53,490 bases of DNA from Rikenellaceae bacterium (GTDB taxonomy: Bacteria > Bacteroidota > Bacteroidia > Bacteroidales > Rikenellaceae): the NCBI GenBank assembly GCA_015060115.1, contig SUZB01000012.1, positions 1 through 53,490 on the forward strand, read 5' to 3'. Under the pieces are notes generated by a model. The model ran no database searches, was not told the origin of the DNA, and saw only the letters and a program-made list of their open reading frames with translations. This document shows, in pieces, positions 50,250 through 53,490 of the stretch; position 1 is the stretch's first letter; each line of letters begins with the position of its first letter. A program made the position numbers and the translations under genes.

Positions 50250-50981
50250 ATGAAACGATATATCATCTGGATTATAGCAACAATATCGCTTGCCACATCG
50301 TGCGTTGTCGAAGAGGGCTACGAGCACGAGCCAATAGCTATTGGTGAGGCTATCGCCACAAGAGGCCTCGACGAAATAGCCTACTACACTCGCACCTTTA
50401 TTACGATAGCAACCATAGACGAGTATCTTGCCACCGATGACGAGGAGCTTCGCGAGCAGCTACGCACCAACTATATCGGTGCAAATATTAAAATCGAGCA
50501 GGAGGGCAACAATATTATTGTCTCGACCACCTATTATGGCCAAGAATATACTCTCCATAATATCACCACCGACGGCAAAGCGTTGCGCGATGGTGGCGTA
50601 TGGCAGAGCGACAACTTAAGACTCTTTACCACCAGCAACGATATAACTATGGTCGTAACAGAGCCCAATAATGCCAACGACACAGCGGATAGCGCATCGC
50701 TCAACTTCGAAAATATAGAGTTTGATATCGAGCAAGGCTACTCATTCAATGTTAGCGGAAGTTTTGTTATAGGCTATGGCAAGGGCTATAATCTCAACTG
50801 CGAGATATGCAAGAAGCTTAGCTTCAAGGATAAAAGATTCAATAGTGGCATTATCGAGTTACGATATATCGACGAGGTTAATGGCTACGATGACCTTGTT
50901 ACGGTGGAGTATCTGGACTGGTCGAAAATAGGCATAAGCTATCTGCAATACTACAAGGTAGCAAACAAACATATTATCTAA
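50250..50981 (+). CDS. Lipoprotein of unknown function
   Basis: 243 residues with lipobox LATSC (Cys18). A charged N-terminal region is followed by strand-rich sequence (IGANIKIEQEGNNIIVSTTYYG, NVSGSFVIGYGKGY) and a Cys pair in CEICKK. The chain ends in SYLQYYKVANKHII. It begins 5 bp after the second barrel gene and is followed by a strong hairpin, so the three genes form one unit: two barrels plus a lipoprotein. No homologue comes to mind. Confidence 0.78.
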   Translation: MKRYIIWIIATISLATSCVVEEGYEHEPIAIGEAIATRGLDEIAYYTRTFITIATIDEYLATDDEELREQLRTNYIGANIKIEQEGNNIIVSTTYYGQEYTLHNITTDGKALRDGGVWQSDNLRLFTTSNDITMVVTEPNNANDTADSASLNFENIEFDIEQGYSFNVSGSFVIGYGKGYNLNCEICKKLSFKDKRFNSGIIELRYIDEVNGYDDLVTVEYLDWSKIGISYLQYYKVANKHII

Positions 50982-50985
50982 AGAG

Positions 50986-51019
50986 AGAAGGGAGGCTCAC
51001 AAATCTGAGTCTCCCTTCT
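50986..51019. terminator. Bidirectional terminator-like hairpin between convergent genes
   Basis: AGAAGGGAG and CTCA pair with TGAG and CTCCCTTCT around a 6-nt loop, with a single unpaired base each side. It lies between the cassette end (50981) and the thioesterase stop (51032) and can serve both strands, although the flanking T-runs are short. Confidence 0.75.
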
Positions 51020-51031
51020 ACTTACACACTC

Positions 51032-51403
51032 CTATAACTTGCTGAGGAACTTTTCTCGGTTCACAACAAAGCGAATATGCTCGCCTGAGCCGATAAGCAT
51101 CTCACCATCATAGGCCTCAACCTTGAAGGTTAGCTTTCGGCCATCAACCTCCATAAGTTCGGCTACGGCCTGCACTGTGTTACCCACCTTCGAGGGCTTG
51201 AGGTGCGAGGTAGATATCATCGAGCCTACTGTCGTCTCACCCTCGCCAAGGTGGAGCGCTACTGCCAACATCGCAGCATTCTCCATAAGTGCCACCATCG
51301 CGGGCGTTGCCAACACAGCCATATCACCCGAACCAATATATTCGGCGGTATTGCCCGCCTCAACACGCATTGCACTGATGTGCTTTAACCCCTTTTCTAA
51401 CAT
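51032..51403 (-). CDS. FlK-like hotdog thioesterase
   Basis: 123 residues with a single hotdog fold. The pattern LATPAMVALMENAAM, then GSMISTSHLKPSKVG, gives the Thr, Glu and His that form the catalytic set in fluoroacetyl-CoA thioesterase FlK, here about residues 33, 41 and 66. Bacteroidetes members are short-chain acyl-CoA thioesterases of unproven substrate. It is a monocistronic minus-strand gene with two promoter-like regions upstream. Confidence 0.82.
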   Translation of the reverse strand: MLEKGLKHISAMRVEAGNTAEYIGSGDMAVLATPAMVALMENAAMLAVALHLGEGETTVGSMISTSHLKPSKVGNTVQAVAELMEVDGRKLTFKVEAYDGEMLIGSGEHIRFVVNREKFLSKL

Positions 51404-51427
51404 AGTTTATTAGTTTTACATTTTTTG

Positions 51428-51546
51428 CAAAGGTACAAAAAAAGAGTGTTGGTTGCACCACTTGAGACATAAATTGTTGTAAGAGGATGTTGTAGAAGGT
51501 GCATCATTATGATGCCAAAGGCACAAAAAAAGAGTGTTTGGCACAA
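51428..51546. repeat. Direct repeat of a promoter region with a palindrome
   Basis: CAAAGGTACAAAAAAAGAG (from 51428) and CAAAGGCACAAAAAAAGAG (from 51516) are 88 bp apart and continue for about 30 bp. On the minus strand the first is the -7 box TACCTTTG for the thioesterase. The second gives TGCCTTTG, followed at once by the palindrome GCATCATAATGATGC (51501-51515). Confidence 0.65.
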
Positions 51547-51579
51547 CTTATTTTGCGTTTTATGCGTTATATTTGCGAT

Positions 51580-52173
51580 ATGAAACCGTTGCTACGCATA
51601 CTCCTTGTTGCTCTTCTGCTACTTGCGATTGCCACCCCTGCGGAGGCACAATCGCGTAAACAGCGTGTGCGTGGCGCTTCGGCGGCACGCTGGGAGGTGG
51701 ATAGCCGTGGCGACTCGGTGTTGCATATCACCCTGCTCCCTGTCAAAATCTTCCACCGCACGCGCGACCTAAGGAACTACCAGAAGATGGTGCGTGCCGT
51801 GAAGAAGGTCTACCCTCTTGCTTTGGAGGCATCACGCCGTATGGCGAGTGTCGATGTTCAACTCTCGGACCTTAAGCGTCGCGATAGGAAGAAGTATACC
51901 GAGGCTATGGAGGAGGCACTCAAGGAGGAGATTACGCCTATGCTCTGGAAGATGACACGCTACGAGGGCAAGATACTCCTTAAGCTTATCGACCGCGAGA
52001 CAGATTTCACTGTATATCAAATCATTAAGGACTACCGTTCAGGCTTTACTGCGGGCTTCTACCAGATGCTTGCCCGTATGTTTGGCAACAACCTCAAGCT
52101 ACAATACGACCCCAAGGGCGAAGATGAGATGCTGGAGCAGATAGTGCTCTACTATAAGGCAGGACTGTTGTAG
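51580..52173 (+). CDS. DUF4294 family secreted protein
   Basis: Start chosen at ATG 51580 (197 residues), which gives a clean signal peptide MKPLLRILLVALLLLAIATPAEAQ. The longer frames upstream run through the direct-repeat promoter region, and a -7 box TATATTTG lies at 51568-51575. An ATG at 51565 is an alternative. The mature part shows the DUF4294 pattern: RNYQKMVRAVKKVYPLA, TEAMEEALKEEITPML, GKILLKLIDRETDFT and YDPKGEDEMLEQIV. The family is restricted to Bacteroidetes, with unknown function, and is predicted to be periplasmic or surface-associated. If the promoter is real the ATG is close to the first base of the mRNA. Confidence 0.8.
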   Translation: MKPLLRILLVALLLLAIATPAEAQSRKQRVRGASAARWEVDSRGDSVLHITLLPVKIFHRTRDLRNYQKMVRAVKKVYPLALEASRRMASVDVQLSDLKRRDRKKYTEAMEEALKEEITPMLWKMTRYEGKILLKLIDRETDFTVYQIIKDYRSGFTAGFYQMLARMFGNNLKLQYDPKGEDEMLEQIVLYYKAGLL

Positions 52174-52206
52174 AGTTGTTAGTTTTTAGTTGTTAGTTGT
52201 TAGAGA

Positions 52207-52308
52207 TTTTTAGGATATGTAAGACCAATAAGACGATAAGACATTAAGAAAAAAATGATACCCGACCTCGTAAGGTCCTAAGGTCTTAATATCTTAACGG
52301 TCTTAAAA
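52207..52308. repeat. TARGAC hairpin repeat, copy in the tail
   Basis: Words TAAGACCAA, TAAGACGAT, AAGACATT, then the core GATACCCGACCTCGTAAGG (52257-52275), then inverse words GGTCCTAA, GGTCTTAAT, ATCTTAAC, GGTCTTAA. Same orientation as the 48405 copy. Confidence 0.82.
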
Positions 52309-52342
52309 CTCTTTGCGCTCCCACAGGAGCCCGATCTAAAAA

Positions 52343-52479
52343 CTAACAACTAATAACTAACAACTATCTCTGCTCCTTATCCCCGCACGGGTATACTTTT
52401 ACCTACCCGCATCAAAAGAGTTTAGCAGAACAACCTTGCTGCGCAAATTAGATTGTATGCAATCAATTGTATACAATCT
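52343..52479. repeat. Composite repeat, copy 1
   Basis: CTAACAACTAATAACTA, then an ACGGGTATAC hairpin with CCTACCCGCATCAAAAG, then TTTAGCAGAACAACC, ending in a palindromic cluster around AATTGTATACAATCT. Closely matches 53116-53254 in order and sequence. Confidence 0.85.
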
Positions 52480-52888
52480 TTTTTCGGGGTGCTCGGCGAG
52501 GGGGCACTTAGAGAGGGGACAGGGAGGCTGAGAGGGCGCAGAGAGAGAGGTGAGTGAAAAAGGTGTATATTGTCTTACTCGTTCTATTGGTCTTAATAGT
52601 CCTAATCTTCCTAAAAAATTTCTAAAAACTAAAAACTAACAACTCTCATTACACCCGCATGGGTATATTTTTACCTACCCGCATCACAAGAGAACATAGC
52701 GATATAAATAAAGTACTCACAAACTGCAGGGTATCAATTTAGTTACCCACATCACATAAATTACCGAACAATTAGATGTCGAATTTCGCATCGGCGCGGG
52801 TATCATTTTAGTTACCCGCATCACAAGAGAACAAAGCGATATAAATAAAGTACTCACAAACTTCACGGGTATCATTTTAGTTACCCAC
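52388..52888. repeat. Five of six GGGTA/TACCC hairpins
   Basis: Hairpins at about 52388-52409, 52660-52681, 52728-52749, 52797-52818 and 52866-52887, with the sixth at 53160-53184. Each is GGGTAT, 7-9 nt, TACCC, mostly followed by CATCA. The best is GCGGGTA-N10-TACCCGC. Two of them (52661-52728 and 52798-52865) continue with the same ACAAGAGAACA then GCGATATAAATAAAGTACTC, so they are tandem units of about 68 bp. Confidence 0.85.
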
Positions 52889-52891
52889 AGG

Positions 52892-52982
52892 GTCATTCTG
52901 AGCGGAGCGAAGAATCTCGCAGTAAGCGATTTTGGTGATGCTTGTACTGACCTTGAGATCTTTCGCTTAAGCTCAAGATGAC
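52892..52982. repeat. 91-bp inverted repeat with GTCATTCTGAGC ends
   Basis: GTCATTCTGAGCGGAGCGAA at the left, and GCTCAAGATGAC with GAGATCTTTCGCTT at the right as its inverse. The motif resembles short palindromic GTCATTCTGAGCGAAGCGAAG repeats found in many unrelated bacteria. No ORF. Confidence 0.75.
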
Positions 52983-53015
52983 ACCTATAACAACTAACAA
53001 CTTCCATTGTTTTTT

Positions 53016-53112
53016 TTAAGACATTAGGACTTTAAGACCATAGGACCTTAAGAGGTCGGGGTTCACAAAGTCTTATTTGTCTTATCGTCTTATTGGTCTT
53101 ACTTGTCCTAAC
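53016..53112. repeat. TARGAC hairpin repeat, inverted copy
   Basis: TTAAGACA, TTAGGACT, TTAAGACCA, TAGGACC, core CTTAAGAGGTCGGGGTTC, then GTCTTATTT, GTCTTATC, GTCTTATTG, GTCTTACTT, GTCCTAAC. Opposite orientation to the copies at 48405 and 52207. Confidence 0.82.
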
Positions 53113-53115
53113 CCT

Positions 53116-53254
53116 CTAACAACTAATAACTAAAAACTACGAACTCTCTCTACCCCTCGCACGGGTATACTTTTACCTACCCGCATCAAAAGCGTTTAGC
53201 ATAACAACTTTACAGCACAAACTCAATTGCATACAATTAAATTGTATACAATCT
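53116..53254. repeat. Composite repeat, copy 2
   Basis: Same order as 52343-52479: CTAACAACTAATAACTA, ACGGGTATAC hairpin, GCATCAAAAGCGTTTAGCAT, AACAACTTT, and palindromes around AATTGTATACAATCT. The flanks beyond are A/G-rich in both copies. Confidence 0.85.
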
Positions 53255-53490
53255 AATTTGGGCGATTTAGGGAAAAGTCAGGGAGAGTACAGAGAGGGGG
53301 CTTTTAGAGAGGGTGCATAGGGGGCAGAGAGAGTTCAGAGAGGGCTCAGGGAGTGGTCAGGAAGAAAAGAGAAAATAGAAAAGCAATGAGCAAAGGGGAC
53401 TTGGCTATACTGGGTGTCGTTTCCTAAAATAGGTTGACTCGTTGCACCTTATTAACGGATAAAAGAAAGACTCAGGTTAGATAATAAAAC

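Larger units (their letters stand above)
52174..53490. other. 1.3-kb gene-free tail made of structured repeats
   Basis: No gene is supported over 1317 bp. It contains TTAGTTG heptamers in both orientations, two full TARGAC hairpin repeats in opposite orientations, one partial one (52561-52620), six GGGTA/TACCC hairpins, two copies of a 137-139-bp composite repeat, A/G-rich AGAGAGGG stretches (52500-52556, 53280-53370) and a GTCATTCTGAG inverted repeat. The last 90 bp (from about 53400) look different and might be the edge of another element. Confidence 0.82.

Noticed and set aside
52717..53007. 96-codon minus-strand frame with repeated VTKMIP segments
   Set aside because: The repeated peptide arises from the GGGTA/TACCC hairpins and the GTCATTCTGAG repeat. 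No start signal and no conserved protein pattern.
52174..53490. CRISPR array in the repeat-rich tail
   Set aside because: Repeat units are 7-9 nt words or hairpins at irregular distances, there are no unique spacers of constant length and no cas gene is present.
53400..53490. End of an insertion sequence at the right edge
   Set aside because: The last 90 bp (TTTCCTAAAATAGGTTGAC and onward) look unlike the repeats before them and might be an IS terminus, but no inverted partner or transposase is visible in the window.
1..53490. tRNA or rRNA genes
   Set aside because: None seen in the gaps on either strand by eye; a covariance search would settle this.

Overview
The window looks like chromosome from a Bacteroidales gut bacterium, plausibly Alistipes/Rikenellaceae-like. 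Evidence for this: -7 boxes of the form TAnnTTTG with a -33 TTTG in front of many genes, weak ribosome binding sites, many SPII lipoproteins and small outer-membrane barrels, a TonB receptor plus PnuT pair under a TPP riboswitch, and BACON-like and FISUMP-like surface proteins. The genus is an inference; no rRNA or tRNA gene was seen.

Layout. Positions 1-2680 (minus) hold two secreted lipoproteins, the second an IdeS/Mac-like cysteine protease cut by the window edge. Positions 3291-16377 (minus) form a ten-gene purine operon in the order purE-L-C-F-M-N-H-D-folD-purB. Together these make IMP from PRPP, lacking only purK. Divergent from it, 16945-26647 (plus) is a complete UMP operon, pyrC-carA-carB-pyrK-pyrD-pyrF-pyrE-pyrB. 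The 567-bp gap between them holds promoters both ways. On the pyr side it also holds a 45-codon leader ORF that runs through an intrinsic terminator and stops 3 nt before pyrC, the same architecture as the E. coli pyrBI attenuator. CarA has lost all three glutaminase triad residues (Cys to Asp, His to Gln, Glu to Asp). PyrB carries a PyrI-type zinc domain at its C terminus without the PyrI nucleotide-binding domain. First, last and controlling steps of this UMP pathway therefore all look unusual.

Positions 26761-30907 (plus) carry small secreted or outer-membrane proteins, one with a one-base frameshift in its signal peptide, mixed with MITE-like palindromes and a G9 tract inside a promoter. 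Positions 31266-34599 (minus) hold fmt, an LptF/G-family permease and a metal ABC permease. Positions 34698-45358 (plus) hold mtaB, a HAMP-only membrane protein with trkH, a coiled-coil/SPOR-like protein, a FISUMP-like lipoprotein, a Ca2+-type P-ATPase and an MFS transporter. Positions 45355-48171 (minus) are a thiamine uptake operon (TonB receptor plus PnuT). Positions 48782-50981 (plus) are a three-gene envelope cassette, followed by a FlK-like thioesterase (minus) and a DUF4294 protein (plus).

The gaps are rich in structured repeats I do not recognise: inverted arrays of 9-nt words (consensus AGRGARTTT or AGAGACnnn), hairpins of TARGAC words around a conserved CCCGACCTC loop, foldback elements that end exactly at the stop codons of purB and fmt, and six GGGTA/TACCC hairpins in a 1.3-kb gene-free tail (52174-53490). 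All calls come from reading the sequence; no search was run.
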